Positions 5,361-5,523 of a DNA stretch of 5,523 bases are shown piece after piece. Both the position numbers and the translations under genes were made by a program. The notes under the pieces are model-generated. The model worked only from the letters and a program-made list of their open reading frames with translations, had not been told where the DNA came from and did not search any database. Source of the stretch: an uncultured Gemmatimonadota bacterium (GTDB lineage: Bacteria; Gemmatimonadota; Gemmatimonadetes; Gemmatimonadales; GWC2-71-9); the NCBI GenBank assembly GCA_937961295.1, contig CALGOK010000194.1, positions 1 to 5,523 of the forward strand, given 5' to 3'. How positions within the stretch are numbered: position 1 is the stretch's first letter; the number at the start of each line of letters is the position of its first letter.

Positions 5361-5523
5361 TCAGCCGAGCACCGCCACGAGGTAGGCCCCCACCACCAGC
5401 AGCCAGATCGTCACGTAGGCCGGGACGAACCGCTGGCGCCGGGAGAGCATCTCGGGGTGCGTCACCGGCTTGCCCTGGAACTTGCCGCGCGGGACGTGCA
5501 GCCGGAAGAAGGTCGTGTAGATC
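5361..5523 (-). CDS. Unidentified membrane protein, C-terminal 53 residues (5' end outside the window)
   Basis: The minus strand is open from the window edge to a TGA at 5361-5363. It encodes a basic, polar stretch (FFRLHVPRGKFQGKP, then MLSRRQR) followed by one clear membrane helix (residues about 33-52, VPAYVTIWLLVVGAYLVAVL) that ends the protein with Gly. The positive charges before the helix suggest that side faces the cytoplasm, with the C-terminus outside. I do not recognise the family. It lies on the same strand as sdhCAB, 126 bases before sdhC, so it could be part of the same respiratory or membrane gene group, but the spacer and lack of overlap make a separate unit equally possible. 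Codon composition (almost all G/C third positions) supports real coding. Confidence 0.62.
   Translation of the reverse strand, partial: IYTTFFRLHVPRGKFQGKPVTHPEMLSRRQRFVPAYVTIWLLVVGAYLVAVLG

Overview
The window is very GC-rich DNA from a bacterium. It carries the C-terminal barrel of an outer-membrane TonB-dependent receptor, so the host is diderm. It also carries a three-gene succinate dehydrogenase operon whose SdhB closely resembles the mycobacterial Sdh1 type. A diderm with an Sdh1-like complex II and this composition suggests Gemmatimonadota or a similar phylum, possibly a metagenome-assembled contig. That placement is inference, not something the sequence proves.

Layout: (1) 1 to about 304, minus strand: part of a CheB-like protein, with the end of the receiver domain, a linker and the start of the methylesterase domain. 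It runs off the left edge. (2) About 302 to 1237, plus strand: the C-terminal 311 or so residues of a TonB-dependent siderophore receptor. These two fragments meet head to head at about 296-322. Both lack their 5' parts and their third-position GC differs sharply, so this is a deletion or rearrangement scar or an assembly chimera. (3) 1238-1291: a convergent intergenic spacer holding a strong hairpin. (4) 1292-1792, minus: a TPR-like protein of unknown role. (5) 1810-1884: a perfect 25-bp inverted repeat whose right arm runs into the 3' end of sdhB. (6) 1850-5234, minus: sdhC-sdhA-sdhB, tightly coupled by TGATG and GTGA start/stop overlaps. (7) 5235-5360: a GC-rich leader with hairpins and a weak promoter candidate. 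(8) 5361-5523, minus: the C-terminal 53 residues of an unidentified membrane protein.

The sdh genes form a complete complex II. SdhA oxidises succinate on a covalent FAD, SdhB relays electrons through three Fe-S centres, and SdhC anchors the complex and passes electrons to quinone. SdhC is a single five-helix, Cys- and His-rich protein rather than the usual haem-binding SdhC/SdhD pair. In mycobacterial Sdh1 such an anchor carries a membrane-embedded Rieske-type [2Fe-2S] cluster, and this is the most interesting biochemical feature here. The TPR gene lies downstream on the same strand and may be co-transcribed if the hairpin at 1810-1884 does not stop transcription. No RNA genes, CRISPR arrays or insertion sequences were recognised.
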